From Oryzomonas japonica (GTDB taxonomy: Bacteria; Desulfobacterota; Desulfuromonadia; Geobacterales; Pseudopelobacteraceae): a stretch of 64,000 nt of DNA. The stretch covers positions 59,259 to 123,258 of the forward strand of contig NZ_VZQZ01000007.1 of the NCBI RefSeq assembly GCF_008802365.1, given 5' to 3'. Below the pieces are notes generated by a model. That model was not told the DNA's origin, ran no database searches, and saw nothing but the letters and a program-made list of their open reading frames with translations. Positions 17,652-27,016 of the stretch are shown here, piece by piece. The stretch's first letter is position 1. Each line of letters opens with the position of its first letter. The position numbers were made by a program, and so were the translations under genes.

Positions 17652-18845
17652 ATGATGAAACGCTCAGTAATAGCCGCTTTTGCGATCCTCAGTCTCTGTA
17701 AGAGCGGGTATGCTCTCGAATTTCAAGCGGTAGGCAGCGGCGCCCTCGGCGTCGGAGGGGCCGGAGTCGCTCGTAGTGATGGCGCCATGTCTCCGTACTG
17801 GAATCCCGCCGGCCTTGCCTTTGCGAAGAAGACCGTAAGCGTGTCCTTGACTGCTGCTGCCGGCCTTAAACCGGAAAAAAAACTGGCAGAGGACATCGAC
17901 AATCTTTCAACAACGTACAAGGCCTGGAACAGTAACCAGACAAACACTACCGCCATAAACAACCTTGCCAATGCCGTTGCCAATGTCTCCGCTTCCGACA
18001 ACCTCCGGGTCACCGCCAACACCGCTCTCGGCGCCCAAGTCAAACAGTTCGGTTTTGGTGTCTTCGGAACATTTGAGGGGGGCGCGGTTCCTCACACCGT
18101 TCCCGTTGACACAACAAACCCTCCCGGCAGTATTACTACGTCGCTGAATAATGACTACGTAACAACACGCGGCATCGCGCTTATCGAAGCCCCCATATCG
18201 TACGGGTATCTCCTGGATGTCGGCAAGTTGGGCCACGTCGGCCTCGGCATCACCGGCAAATACCTGTATGGTGAGGTTACTTCAGAAAATCCAAAAATAT
18301 TTAATAATGGTACGGTCCTCTCCTCGAAAGACCTGACAAAGGACCTGTCCAGAAACCGTAACGGCTCGTCCTCATGGGGAATCGATCTCGGCGTGATGTG
18401 GAAACCGGAAGCTCTTCTGCCGATTCCGGTCACCGTCGGCCTGATCGGTAAGAATCTCAACGCCCCCTCATTTTCCGCAAAGAACGGCGACAAATTCAAC
18501 GTGGATCCGCAAATCCGTGCCGGGGTCGCTGCAGAGCTCGCGAGCTGGCTGGATGTGGTCGCCGATATCGACGTGATCAAAAATACCACGGTTGTCCCAG
18601 GGCTGAAAAGCCAACTATTGGGTGGTGGTGCGGAATTTCACCCCTTCCAGTCTCTCAAGCTCCGTGTCGGTGGGTACACCGATCTTTCCGAATCGGGTGG
18701 TGCCGTGACCGCCGGTCTCAGTGTCGGTGCCCCGATGATATACCTCGATATCGACGGTGCTTACGGTCTTGGTACCGTTAAATACGACAATCACTCGTAT
18801 CCATCCGAGGCGAAGGTTCAGTGCAGTCTGAATCTTGCGTTTTAA
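17652..18845 (+). CDS. TraF/FadL-type outer-membrane beta-barrel protein
   Basis: 397 residues with a signal peptide of about 22 residues (cut near SGYALEFQ). The mature start has AVGSGALGVGGAGVARSDGA followed by YWNPAGLA, the NPAGLA hallmark of OMPP1/FadL and TraF_2 barrels. The remainder alternates short polar and hydrophobic stretches typical of beta strands and ends in the aromatic LNLAF, a usual C-terminal barrel signature. It probably sits in the outer membrane; the substrate is unknown. It stands alone, preceded by AGGAG at 9-base spacing and followed by a hairpin terminator. Confidence 0.8.
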   Translation: MMKRSVIAAFAILSLCKSGYALEFQAVGSGALGVGGAGVARSDGAMSPYWNPAGLAFAKKTVSVSLTAAAGLKPEKKLAEDIDNLSTTYKAWNSNQTNTTAINNLANAVANVSASDNLRVTANTALGAQVKQFGFGVFGTFEGGAVPHTVPVDTTNPPGSITTSLNNDYVTTRGIALIEAPISYGYLLDVGKLGHVGLGITGKYLYGEVTSENPKIFNNGTVLSSKDLTKDLSRNRNGSSSWGIDLGVMWKPEALLPIPVTVGLIGKNLNAPSFSAKNGDKFNVDPQIRAGVAAELASWLDVVADIDVIKNTTVVPGLKSQLLGGGAEFHPFQSLKLRVGGYTDLSESGGAVTAGLSVGAPMIYLDIDGAYGLGTVKYDNHSYPSEAKVQCSLNLAF

Positions 18846-19332
18846 ACGATCCTCGGTTCGAATCACGAGACTCCCCCACTTTTTTGCGGCGGGGGGGCTC
18901 GCCTCGCTGAATAGAGTCCAGTAAATAGCCCTCCACGGTGCGGACGCATCATGGAGGGCTTTCTGTTGTCTTCGCGCTCTTCTCCTACCACATTAATCAT
19001 CAAACAATACCGACAGTGCTCTGGGGCTCGCCAATTGTGGCGACTGTGAACAATAATTTATACAGCACTGAATCCGGTGAAATATACAAAAAACAAACAA
19101 CTACGAACGGTTGTGTGTTGTTGACTGCTTTAATTGGTATTTTGAAACTATTCATCTTCAGACGATGCACAGGGCGGGGGATCGCTATTTTTATGTGCAA
19201 TACCGGTATGTTGAAAGTGGGGTGGGCCGGGAGCGGTTTTTGGCATGTCAAATGCTACTCAATCAGGGGGACGTGTAAGGACGTGTGTTTCGGGATTCGT
19301 TGCTGCTACTCCGTGGTAAAGGTAGGCACGAC
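18846..19332. other. Intergenic region with one terminator
   Basis: About 490 bases. It holds the terminator at 18927-18968; the rest (about 18970-19332) is relatively AT-rich and contains no frame I would support on either strand. Confidence 0.5.
18927..18968 (+). terminator. Terminator of the TraF-like gene
   Basis: AGCCCTCCA (18927-18935) pairs with TGGAGGGCT (18952-18960). The loop itself can form a GTGC/GCAT inner stem, and TTTCTGTTGT follows. It is a long stem with a modest U-tract. Confidence 0.65.
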
Positions 19333-19575
19333 ATGAAATCTGACAAATACAAAACCATATTCCATTGGTTGATCCTGAACTCCATCATCACCATGTGCAT
19401 CGGCCTCTACCTCTCAACCATCTGCCTCATCCCCTCCTGTTCCCCCCAGCTGCGCAGCATGTTTTTCGATACGAACATCGATATTATCGTGCCGTATATC
19501 ATTGCGGCCTTGATCGCGATCCCGATGATATCGCTCCTGTTCTATTGGAAATGGTATGCGGGACGAAGGCGGTGA
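19333..19575 (+). CDS. Small two-span membrane protein
   Basis: 80 residues from MKSDKYKTIFHW. Two hydrophobic segments, LILNSIITMCIGLYLSTICL and IIVPYIIAALIAIPMISLLF, flank a short loop with a Cys. The tail KWYAGRRR is basic, so both ends are probably cytoplasmic. It resembles small unassigned membrane proteins common in Geobacter. It ends 8 bases before the convergent lipoprotein gene. Function unknown. Confidence 0.6.
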   Translation: MKSDKYKTIFHWLILNSIITMCIGLYLSTICLIPSCSPQLRSMFFDTNIDIIVPYIIAALIAIPMISLLFYWKWYAGRRR

Positions 19576-19583
19576 GGCGCGCA

Positions 19584-19985
19584 TTACCGGAGAAGCGGGG
19601 TGGGGGAGGGGGATTGTTGCGGCGGTTTTTGGGGGAAAGAGCCGGCTGACGTGGCGTTGGTAAAGGTATAGGAGGATACGATCCCCTTCTCGTTGAACAG
19701 GATGCGCAAGGTCTCCTGCTCCATGATGTCGAGCAGCCCTAGGTAATGGATGTAATAGAGCCAGATTTCCCCTCCCGTGTGGAGTTGGTATTCCTTTTTG
19801 CCCGAGGCCATGGACATGCCGGGGGTCTTGTACCTCAGGTAGGGGGCGCCGTAGAGTTTCACCACCTCCTGTTTGGTCGTTTTTCCGGCGATGAGCTTCT
19901 GCTCGACGTTTTGGGGGGTGATCCTGTAGACGCAGCCGGCAAAAAGAATGGTGGCAACCGCCAGTATGAATACGGTATGGCGCAT
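19584..19985 (-). CDS. SmpA/OmlA (BamE-like) lipoprotein
   Basis: 133 residues. Signal peptide with lipobox LFAGC (Cys18), followed by VEQKLIAGKTTKQEVVKLYG and EIWLYYIHYLGL, the pattern of the small outer-membrane-assembly lipoprotein family (SmpA/OmlA/BamE fold). A strong AAGGAGG precedes the start. It probably attaches to the inner leaflet of the outer membrane. The C-terminus is Pro/Ser-rich (QKPPQQSPSPTPLLR). It stands alone, so a true BamE role is uncertain; many paralogues exist. Confidence 0.75.
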   Translation of the reverse strand: MRHTVFILAVATILFAGCVYRITPQNVEQKLIAGKTTKQEVVKLYGAPYLRYKTPGMSMASGKKEYQLHTGGEIWLYYIHYLGLLDIMEQETLRILFNEKGIVSSYTFTNATSAGSFPQKPPQQSPSPTPLLR

Positions 19986-20314
19986 GACGCCTCCTTGTTG
20001 GGTAGTCCTAGTATATCAGAGCAACTCCGACGTTCAAGGGGGAAGACGATGCGGATTGCCCGGTCGTGCCTCCAGACGGATGTCCGCCTGCGGATGCCTA
20101 AAAGGAAAACGCTTCCCTGGGGATTTCGGCAAAGCCCCCATGTTTTCTCCGGCCGGAGTTTGGCCCTGATCATTACTCCCGCCCCCTATGCCGACGCCTG
20201 CTCTGCGGCTGCTCCTTTCTGGCCCCGCTCCGGCCGCTCTTGCATCGACACAATCATCTGATAAAGTTCTTGGCACTACTATCGACATGTCGATACCGTC
20301 AAGGGGCCTCTTTC

Positions 20315-22888
20315 ATGCATGATCAATCGAGCTTACCGGCTATGGCCGATGAACCGGTCTGCGCCAAGCGAATATCACCTGAACCGAAAGACGAGCGGCA
20401 CCAGAACCACCAAGCCTGGCAGGATTGGGAACAGACCTTCGATGCCGTCTCCGACCTCATAACGATCATTGACGCCCACTACACCATACGGCGCGTCAAC
20501 CGGGCCATGGCGAACCGTTGCGGTCTCCGCCCGGAAGAATTGATCGGGCGGAAGTGTCATGAGGTAATGCATGCATCGCCTGATTCGGCGGGGAATTGTC
20601 CCCATGTCAGGATGACGCAGGATGGGTGCATGCATACGGAGCAGGTTGAAGAAAAGAGGCTGAACGGCATTTTCGAGGTGACGGTATCGCCGATCTATGA
20701 TGCCGAGGGGGTCTTGACCTCCTGCGTTCACATCGCGCGCGACATCACGGCCCGCAAAAGGTCGGAAGCCTACCGCGGCATGGGCCAGGACATACTGCGG
20801 GTGTTGAACGAAAAAGGGGACCAGAAAGAGGCCATCCAAAAGGTCATCGGCCTGGTGAAGACGGCGACCGGGGTTGATGCCGTGGGCATTCGCCTGCAGG
20901 ACGAAGACGACTTCCCCTATTTCTACCAGGAAGGTTTCTCCCAGGAGTTCCTGCACAAGGAAAATTCGCTCCTGGCCAGAACACGGGACGGGGGTATTTG
21001 CCGGGACGAATGCGGTGATGTCTGCCTGGAATGCACTTGCGGGCTGGTGGTTACCGGGAAGACGGATGCCGCGGACGCCGGTTTCACCAAAGGGGGCAGT
21101 TGCTGGACCAATGATTCGTTTCCCGCTCTTCAGGTGCCTGCCGACGAAGACCCCAGGAGCAACCCCCGCAACGAGTGCATACACCAGGGATTCGCCTCCA
21201 TCGCCCTGATCCCCATTCGGGCCAAAGGGCGCATCGTCGGGCTGTTGCAACTGAACGATCGCAAAGCCGGGTGTTTCACCCTTGAGGCCATAGAAACGCT
21301 TGAAGGGGTCGCCGAGAATATCGGCGAGGCCATGTTGCGCAAGCAGGCGGAAGAAAAGCTGATCGCCAGCGAGCGGTTCCTCCGGACGCTGAACGATCAA
21401 CTCCCCGGCATGGTCAGCTACTGGACCGATGAGCTTCGCTGCCGGTTCGCCAACAGGGCGTATCTGGAGTGGTTCGGCAAGAGTCCGGAACAGATGATGG
21501 GGATTTCCCTTCTGGAACTGATGGGCGAAACGGAATTTCGCAAGTATGAACCCCGCATTCGCAGCGTCCTGCGGGGCGAGCCGCAGCGTTTCGAGAGGCC
21601 CCTGGTAAAGCCGAACGGTGAAGTGGGCTACACCTGGACCCATTATGTCCCTGATCTGGTCGAGGGTAAGGCGCAGGGATTCTTTGTGCTGGTTGCCGAC
21701 TTCACGGAGCTCAAGCGGGCCGAGGAGGAAAAGGCCAACCTGGAAGCCCAACTCCAGCAGGCCCAGAAGATGGAGTCGGTGGGCCGGCTGGCCGGCGGCG
21801 TGGCCCATGACTTCAATAATTTGCTGACGGTCATTATGGGGTATGCCCAGATGGGGATCGCCGAGTTGGAGCCGGCGCACCCGTTACAGGCCAAGCTGGA
21901 GGAGATTCACAAGGCCGCCCAGAAGTCCGCCGATCTCACGCAGCAGCTGTTGGCCTTTGCCCGCAAGCAGACCATTGCCCCCAAGGTGCTGAACCTGAAC
22001 GGGGCCGTGGAGAACACCCTCAAGATGCTGCGGCGCCTCATCGGCGAGGATATCGATCTCGCGTGGAAGCCGGCAGACAATCTGTGGCAGGTCAAGTTTG
22101 ACCCGTCCCAGATCGACCAGATTCTGGCAAATCTGTGCGTCAACGCCCGCGATGCCATCGCCGATGTGGGCAAGATCACCATCGAAACCGGAAACCGCAT
22201 TTTTGACCAGGAGTATTGTGCCGCCCACGTGGGGTTTCTGCCGGGCGAGTACGTGCTGCTTGCCGTGAGCGATGATGGCTGCGGCATGGACAAGGAAACC
22301 ATGGCGCATATCTTCGAGCCGTTCTTCACGACCAAGGGGGTTGGCCGGGGCACCGGCCTGGGCCTGGCGACGGTCTACGGCATCGTCAGGCAGAACAACG
22401 GATTTATCACTATCTACAGCGAGCCGGGCCATGGAACGACGCTCAGGATGTACCTGCCCCGGTACGAAGGCGCAGGGGGACAGGTCCCGTTTGAGGACGC
22501 TGCAAAGCCGTTTTCCGGGGGGCGGGAGACCATTCTGCTGGTCGAGGATGATTCGAGCATACTGAAGATGACGAAGATACTGCTGGAAAAACAGGGATAC
22601 GACGTGCTGGCTGCCAGCGGCCCAAGCGAGGCGATTCGGCTGGCCCGGGAGCATGCCGCCGCGATTCAGCTCCTTATGACCGATGTGGTCATGCCCGGGA
22701 TGAACGGGCGGGAACTGGCCAGAAATCTGGCGCAGCTCTGCCCGAAGGTAAAGTGCCTCTTCATGTCGGGATATACGGCGAACGTCATCGCCCACCACGG
22801 CGTGCTGGATGAAGGGGTATACTTTATCTCGAAGCCCTTTTCCCTGCCCGATTTGGCGGCCAAGGTGCGGGAGGTGCTGGATCGGTGA
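20315..22888 (+). CDS. Hybrid histidine kinase, PAS-GAF-PAS-HisKA-HATPase-receiver
   Basis: 857 residues from MHDQSSLPAM (AAGGGG upstream); a longer upstream frame lacks a good site. PAS at about 40-150 (TFDAVSDLITIID) and GAF at about 170-345 with a Cys-rich stretch CRDECGDVCLECTC, a cysteine-enriched version of the ECMCG motif common in these GAF domains. A second PAS begins at about 360 (LNDQLPGMVSYW), followed by the kinase core VAHDFNNLLTVIMGYAQM, DDGCGMDKETMAHIFEPFFT and GTGLGLATVYGIV, and a C-terminal receiver with LLMTDVVMPGMNG. There are no membrane spans, so it is a cytoplasmic sensor. No partner regulator is adjacent. The signal is unknown. Confidence 0.92.
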   Translation: MHDQSSLPAMADEPVCAKRISPEPKDERHQNHQAWQDWEQTFDAVSDLITIIDAHYTIRRVNRAMANRCGLRPEELIGRKCHEVMHASPDSAGNCPHVRMTQDGCMHTEQVEEKRLNGIFEVTVSPIYDAEGVLTSCVHIARDITARKRSEAYRGMGQDILRVLNEKGDQKEAIQKVIGLVKTATGVDAVGIRLQDEDDFPYFYQEGFSQEFLHKENSLLARTRDGGICRDECGDVCLECTCGLVVTGKTDAADAGFTKGGSCWTNDSFPALQVPADEDPRSNPRNECIHQGFASIALIPIRAKGRIVGLLQLNDRKAGCFTLEAIETLEGVAENIGEAMLRKQAEEKLIASERFLRTLNDQLPGMVSYWTDELRCRFANRAYLEWFGKSPEQMMGISLLELMGETEFRKYEPRIRSVLRGEPQRFERPLVKPNGEVGYTWTHYVPDLVEGKAQGFFVLVADFTELKRAEEEKANLEAQLQQAQKMESVGRLAGGVAHDFNNLLTVIMGYAQMGIAELEPAHPLQAKLEEIHKAAQKSADLTQQLLAFARKQTIAPKVLNLNGAVENTLKMLRRLIGEDIDLAWKPADNLWQVKFDPSQIDQILANLCVNARDAIADVGKITIETGNRIFDQEYCAAHVGFLPGEYVLLAVSDDGCGMDKETMAHIFEPFFTTKGVGRGTGLGLATVYGIVRQNNGFITIYSEPGHGTTLRMYLPRYEGAGGQVPFEDAAKPFSGGRETILLVEDDSSILKMTKILLEKQGYDVLAASGPSEAIRLAREHAAAIQLLMTDVVMPGMNGRELARNLAQLCPKVKCLFMSGYTANVIAHHGVLDEGVYFISKPFSLPDLAAKVREVLDR

Positions 22889-22949
22889 GGGGTTGGGGGG
22901 AGCTGCAAAAGCGTAGATCTGGGATTCAGAGGGGAAAGGCCGGCAAACC

Positions 22950-24059
22950 ATGAGCAAAATGATTGGCATCTTGACTTCCGGGGGCGACAGTCCTGGGCTG
23001 AATGCGGCAATCCGAGGGGTCGGCAAGGCGCTCCTGGGACGGTACGGCATGAGGGTCATCGGGTTCCGCGACGGCTTTCGCGGCATGATGGAAAACCGGA
23101 CGCAATTGCTGGATTCGGCCGCGCTTTCGGGCATTCTCACCTTGGGCGGCACCATTTTGGGCACGAGCCGTGACAAGCCCTACGCCATGCCCGTTGCCGG
23201 CAAACTGATGGATATGACCGGCGTCATTGTGGAAAACTATCGCAAGCACCACCTGGATGCGTTGGTCTGCCTGGGGGGCGGCGGTACGCAGAAGAACGCC
23301 TATCATCTGATGAAGCAGGGGTTGAATGTGATTACCCTGCCCAAGACCATCGACAACGACGTGGCCCTGACCGATGTCTCCTTTGGCTACGACACCGCTC
23401 TCGGTATTGCCACGGAAGCGGTGGACCGGTTGCACAGCACCGCCCACAGCCACCATCGTATCCTCGTTTTGGAGTTGATGGGCAACAAGGCGGGGTGGCT
23501 GGCCTTGGGGGCCGGCATTGCCGGCGGGGCCGATGTCATTCTGATCCCGGAAATACCGTACGATGTGAAACAGGTTGCCGCGGCAATCATGCGCCGCAGT
23601 CACAGTGGGCAGGGGTTCAGCATCGTTGCCATGGCCGAAGGTGCCGTTTCCCGGGAAGACGCGGCTAGGCTGGCCGAAGGGGGCAAGGGCAAGGATAAAA
23701 AGAAGAAAGAGCAAAAACAGCAGGCCCAGGAACGGATTGCCGACAGCAAGCCGGGTAACAGCCTGCAACTGGCCCGGCAGCTGGAAGAGCTCACCGGCCT
23801 GGAATCGCGCCTCACGATCCTGGGGTACTTGCAGCGCGGGGGGACGCCTTCGGCGGGGGATCGTCTGCTGGCCACACGCCTGGGTACGGCCTGTGCCGAT
23901 CTCATCAATAAAGGCGAATTCGGCGTCATGGTGGCCGCGCGGGGCGACGGCGTCAAGGCGGTGCCGCTCAAGGACGTGGTGGGGAAGCGCAAGACCGTGC
24001 CGCTGGATCATGACTGGGTCAAGAGCGCCCGCAGCGTGCATACGTGTTTTGGGGATTAG
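22950..24059 (+). CDS. pfkA: 6-phosphofructokinase
   Basis: 369 residues. The substrate motifs [26 protein letters not shown] (Lys at the position equivalent to 124 in E. coli numbering), [12 protein letters not shown] and [15 protein letters not shown] are all present. The phosphate-donor motif reads [11 protein letters not shown], so the Asp103 of the ATP enzyme is Gly while position 104 is Gly. Gly104 with Lys124 fits the group III (ATP or mixed-substrate) class rather than the PPi enzymes, which carry Asp104. A charged insertion ([20 protein letters not shown]) precedes the C-terminal third. It phosphorylates fructose 6-phosphate in glycolysis. Confidence 0.9.
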   Translation: MSKMIGILTSGGDSPGLNAAIRGVGKALLGRYGMRVIGFRDGFRGMMENRTQLLDSAALSGILTLGGTILGTSRDKPYAMPVAGKLMDMTGVIVENYRKHHLDALVCLGGGGTQKNAYHLMKQGLNVITLPKTIDNDVALTDVSFGYDTALGIATEAVDRLHSTAHSHHRILVLELMGNKAGWLALGAGIAGGADVILIPEIPYDVKQVAAAIMRRSHSGQGFSIVAMAEGAVSREDAARLAEGGKGKDKKKKEQKQQAQERIADSKPGNSLQLARQLEELTGLESRLTILGYLQRGGTPSAGDRLLATRLGTACADLINKGEFGVMVAARGDGVKAVPLKDVVGKRKTVPLDHDWVKSARSVHTCFGD

Positions 24060-24213
24060 GGCTGGGGAGCAGATGCCATGAGAGGCAAGGCCGCAATTTT
24101 CAATTTCTGAAATTAGTGGGCTAGCCCCTCCCACCTCAACAGCTACTTATGCATTTAAGCAATATACTTAATTGTTTTGCCCCAGACAATGGTCTGCGAT
24201 ACTTGTCAAAGAA

Positions 24214-24245
24214 AAAGGCTTTGCGGGAAAATCCGCAAAGCCTTT
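24214..24245. terminator. Bidirectional terminator beside tRNA-Leu
   Basis: AAAGGCTTTGCGG (24214-24226) pairs perfectly with CCGCAAAGCCTTT (24233-24245) around GAAAAT. A-runs before and T-rich sequence after allow use from both sides. It lies 12 bases beyond the 3' end of the minus-strand tRNA-Leu. Confidence 0.75.
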
Positions 24246-24256
24246 ATATTCATAGA

Positions 24257-24343
24257 TGGTGCCGGAGGCCGGGGTCGAACCGGCATGCCCTTGCGGGCGC
24301 TGGATTTTGAGTCCAGTGCGTCTACCAATTTCACCACTCCGGC
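24257..24343 (-). tRNA. tRNA-Leu (CAA)
   Basis: 87 bases including an encoded CCA. The acceptor strand GCCGGAG pairs with CTCCGGC, the anticodon loop is CTCAAAA (anticodon CAA) on stem CTGGA/TCCAG, and a long variable arm is present, as expected for a class II tRNA. The T loop is TTCGACC. Confidence 0.95.
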
Positions 24344-24464
24344 AGGTCTCGGCACTATACTGTAACCCTTCTTGCCCGTCAAGAATAAATACCGCTGTTC
24401 CACGGCTCAGAGGGGCGGGGATGTCGCCCTTGAAAAAAATACTGCAAAAAAATTCAAAATAATA

Positions 24465-24493
24465 TTGACAGTGACGGCGTCATCTGGTAGTTA
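24465..24493 (+). promoter_or_regulatory. Sigma-70-type promoter of tRNA-Ala
   Basis: TTGACA and TAGTTA lie 17 bases apart and end 18 bases before the tRNA, in a locally AT-rich stretch. Confidence 0.6.
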
Positions 24494-24511
24494 ATTACTT
24501 CCTTAGTCAAT

Positions 24512-24587
<76 letters not shown>

Positions 24588-24594
24588 GAAATTC

Positions 24595-24630
24595 AAGCAC
24601 TTACGATATTTCGTAAGTGCTTTTTTCTTT
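24595..24630 (+). terminator. Terminator after tRNA-Ala
   Basis: AGCACTTACGA (24596-24606) pairs perfectly with TCGTAAGTGCT (24611-24621) around TATT and is followed by six or more T. A textbook intrinsic terminator. Confidence 0.85.
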
Positions 24631-24684
24631 TAAATTTGCCACCATTTGTCCGCCCTGTCCCCACGTTTTCCACGAGGTAATGCC

Positions 24685-25827
24685 ATGTTCGTATCCGCCG
24701 AACGTACCGATCTGGCCGGCTACGCCTGCACCAGCGCCCAGTCGCGCGGCCGAAAGCATGTCGAGGAATTTCGCGATGACCGTCCGGCCTTCGAGCGGGA
24801 CCGGGACCGTATCATCCATTGCGCCGCTTTCCGGCGCCTGGAGTACAAGACCCAGGTGTTCGTCAACCACGAGGGGGACTATTACCGCACCCGCCTGACC
24901 CATTCCCTGGAGGTGGCCCAGATCGGCCGCGCCATCGCGCGTCGCCTGCACCTGAACGAAGAATTGACCGAGGCGCTGGCCCTAGCCCACGACCTGGGGC
25001 ATACCCCCTTCGGGCATACGGGGGAGGAGGTGCTGAACCGGCTCATGGCCGGGCACGGCGGCTTTGAGCATAACCTGCAATCCTTCCGCACGGTGGATGA
25101 GCTGGAAGAGCGTTACCCCGAATTCAACGGCCTGAACCTGACCTGGGAACTGCGTGAGGGGATCATCAAGCATTCCAGCCCCTACGATGCCCCGTCGGAG
25201 GTCATGACCGGGTTCCTGCCGGGCGTGGTGCCCTCCCTGGAAGCCCAGATCATCAATTATGCCGACGAGATCGCCTACAACAACCATGATATCGACGACG
25301 GGCTGAAATCCGGGTACATCACCCTGGAGATGCTGGAGCAGATCGATATCTGGCGCCAGGCCTGGGACGGGGTACAGCGGAAATACCCGGCCGCCGACAC
25401 CAAGCGCCTGATGTACCAGACCATCAGCGCCCTGATCGGCCTGTTAATCGGGGACATCTGCGCCACCATTGTTGCCAACCTGGAGCGGTACGCCATCGCT
25501 TCGCTGGACGACCTGCGGCAGGTCAACCGCCCCCTGGTGCATTTCAGCGACGGTATCACGGTGCAGAACATGGAGTTGAAGCGGTTCCTGTTCGAGCACC
25601 TCTACCGCCATTACAAGGTTGATAAGATGCGGGTCAAGTCTGAGATCTTCATCACCCGGCTGTTCGAGACCTATATCCGTTTTCCGAACCTGCTGCCCCC
25701 TAAATACCGGGCGCGGTTCGACCGTTTCGGCCTGGAACGGGTGGTCTGCGATTATATCGCCGGCATGACCGACCGTTTTGCGCTGGATGAATACAAGCGG
25801 CTCTTCGAGCCGTACGAACGGGGCTAA
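24685..25827 (+). CDS. dgt: dGTP triphosphohydrolase-like HD protein
   Basis: 380 residues from MFVSAERTDLAGYA (GAGGT upstream); a longer frame begins inside the preceding terminator region. HD-domain residues are clear: RRLEYKTQVFVN, YRTRLTHSLEVAQIGRAIAR, LAHDLGHTPFGHTGEEVLN, FEHNLQSFR and the second-sphere YADEIAYNNHDIDDG. It cleaves dGTP (or other dNTPs) to the nucleoside and triphosphate. Length fits the short type-2 dGTPase-like proteins. The next HD gene starts 3 bases after its stop, so the two are co-translated. Confidence 0.92.
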   Translation: MFVSAERTDLAGYACTSAQSRGRKHVEEFRDDRPAFERDRDRIIHCAAFRRLEYKTQVFVNHEGDYYRTRLTHSLEVAQIGRAIARRLHLNEELTEALALAHDLGHTPFGHTGEEVLNRLMAGHGGFEHNLQSFRTVDELEERYPEFNGLNLTWELREGIIKHSSPYDAPSEVMTGFLPGVVPSLEAQIINYADEIAYNNHDIDDGLKSGYITLEMLEQIDIWRQAWDGVQRKYPAADTKRLMYQTISALIGLLIGDICATIVANLERYAIASLDDLRQVNRPLVHFSDGITVQNMELKRFLFEHLYRHYKVDKMRVKSEIFITRLFETYIRFPNLLPPKYRARFDRFGLERVVCDYIAGMTDRFALDEYKRLFEPYERG

Positions 25828-25830
25828 GAG

Positions 25831-26439
25831 ATGCAGCAGGCAGAGAAGCAGGACGGCACCTACGATTTTTTCGCCTTTCTGGCGCGTATGCGCTACATCG
25901 GCCGTTGGGGCCTGATGCGCAACACCGTGCCGGAGAATATCCAGGAGCACAGCCTGGATGTGGCGGTGATCGCCCATGCCCTGGCCATGATCCGCAAGAC
26001 CTATTTCGGCGGTGTTCTGGACCCGTCCCGGGCCGCGCTCTTCGGTATCTTTCACGATGCCAGCGAGATCTTCACCGGCGATATGCCCACCCCGGTCAAG
26101 CACTTCAACCCCAATTTCAAACGTTCCTTCCACCAGTTGGAAGACCGGGCGCGCCGCAAGCTCCTGGCCATGCTGCCGCCTGAACTGGCCAAGGAATACG
26201 AGCCGCTCTTCTTTTTCGAAGGGGATGAGGAGTACCGTATTCTGGTCAAGGCTGCCGACAAGATCGCTGCGCTGGTAAAGTGCATTGAAGAGGATAAATC
26301 CGGCAATCTTGAGTTCAAACGGGCCGGGGCCGAACATCTGGAGGCTCTTTCCAATAGCCCGCTGCCCGAGGTGCGCTACTTTTTGGAAAAGTTCCTGCCC
26401 GGCTACCGGCTGTCCCTGGACGAGTTGCGCCTGGGGTAG
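25831..26439 (+). CDS. yfbR: YfbR-like HD-domain 5'-deoxynucleotidase
   Basis: 202 residues. The signature residues of E. coli YfbR are present: RMRYIGRWGLMRN, NIQEHSLDVAVIAHAL, IFHDASEIFTGDMPTPVK and VKAADKIAALVKCIEE. The enzyme dephosphorylates dNMPs in the cytoplasm. Directly coupled to the dGTPase gene, it would complete removal of deoxynucleotides to nucleosides. A bidirectional hairpin follows. Confidence 0.92.
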   Translation: MQQAEKQDGTYDFFAFLARMRYIGRWGLMRNTVPENIQEHSLDVAVIAHALAMIRKTYFGGVLDPSRAALFGIFHDASEIFTGDMPTPVKHFNPNFKRSFHQLEDRARRKLLAMLPPELAKEYEPLFFFEGDEEYRILVKAADKIAALVKCIEEDKSGNLEFKRAGAEHLEALSNSPLPEVRYFLEKFLPGYRLSLDELRLG

Positions 26440-26464
26440 CACAGGGGAATTACGGGAATAAAAA

Positions 26465-26494
26465 AACGCGTCCGGCATGTCTGCCGGGCGCGTT
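26465..26494. terminator. Bidirectional terminator between yfbR and heme protein
   Basis: A 13-base stem, AACGCGTCCGGCA (26465-26477) with TGCCGGGCGCGTT (26482-26494), one G-T pair and a 4-base loop. Six A bases on the left become a U-run for the minus strand, so it chiefly serves the convergent heme-protein gene. Confidence 0.75.
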
Positions 26495-26527
26495 ATTGTT
26501 TGTGCGGACCACTGTGTCCGTTTCGGT

Positions 26528-26974
26528 TCAGTGTTTACCGGACCCGTTCATGGTCGCCGCCAAGCCTTGCAGCAGGGCCTTCCGCGAGGCGTCGTCCAGC
26601 CGGGCATGGGGGTGGGCGATGCGATACTGGAACGGGGGCATGTCCCCAGACTCCACCTCTCTAGTCGCCCTATCGGGTTTCTCTCCCTTGCCCGTGCCCC
26701 CCTGCCACTGGGAAAAGTTCAGGTGCCTACGCGCTTCGACCACATCGTAGTAAACCAGCCACGAGGCCGGGGCAATCCGTGAATACCAGGGCCAGACGGT
26801 TTCGTTGCTGTGGCAGTCGAAGCAGGCCTGCTTTACGAGGTCGCGCGTAGCGGGGCTGTCCCAGGTCGGTTCATTGACCGCCGGCGGATTTGTATGATCC
26901 TTCCCGTAGGGGACCAGTTGGCTGGCTGCGGCAAGGACGATGAGAATAGCGAGTGACTTCCTGACGATGCTCAT
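26528..26974 (-). CDS. Periplasmic heme-binding domain protein
   Basis: 148 residues. An N-terminal hydrophobic segment (LAILIVLAAASQLVPYG) acts as a signal or anchor. The heme-binding-domain pattern follows: ACFDCHSNETVWPWYSRIAP with one CxxCH site, then ASWLVYYDVVEARRHLNFSQ and SGDMPPFQYRIAHPHARL. Members are small monoheme proteins of the cell envelope; a second axial ligand may come from the downstream His or Met residues. No redox partner gene is adjacent except the P460 protein much further left. Confidence 0.85.
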   Translation of the reverse strand: MSIVRKSLAILIVLAAASQLVPYGKDHTNPPAVNEPTWDSPATRDLVKQACFDCHSNETVWPWYSRIAPASWLVYYDVVEARRHLNFSQWQGGTGKGEKPDRATREVESGDMPPFQYRIAHPHARLDDASRKALLQGLAATMNGSGKH

Positions 26975-27016
26975 GAGTATGCTCCCTTGTGGAGTATGGT
27001 AGTTGGAGTCCCGGGA

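Noticed and set aside
20900..21120. Cys-rich stretch in the GAF domain of the hybrid kinase as a new metal site
   Set aside because: Most of it matches the ECMCG-type motif commonly found in this GAF subfamily; the extra Cys residues alone are not enough for a claim.
21884..23176. 430-codon minus-strand frame spanning the end of the hybrid kinase and the start of pfkA
   Set aside because: It crosses two well-defined genes on the other strand and has no domain content.
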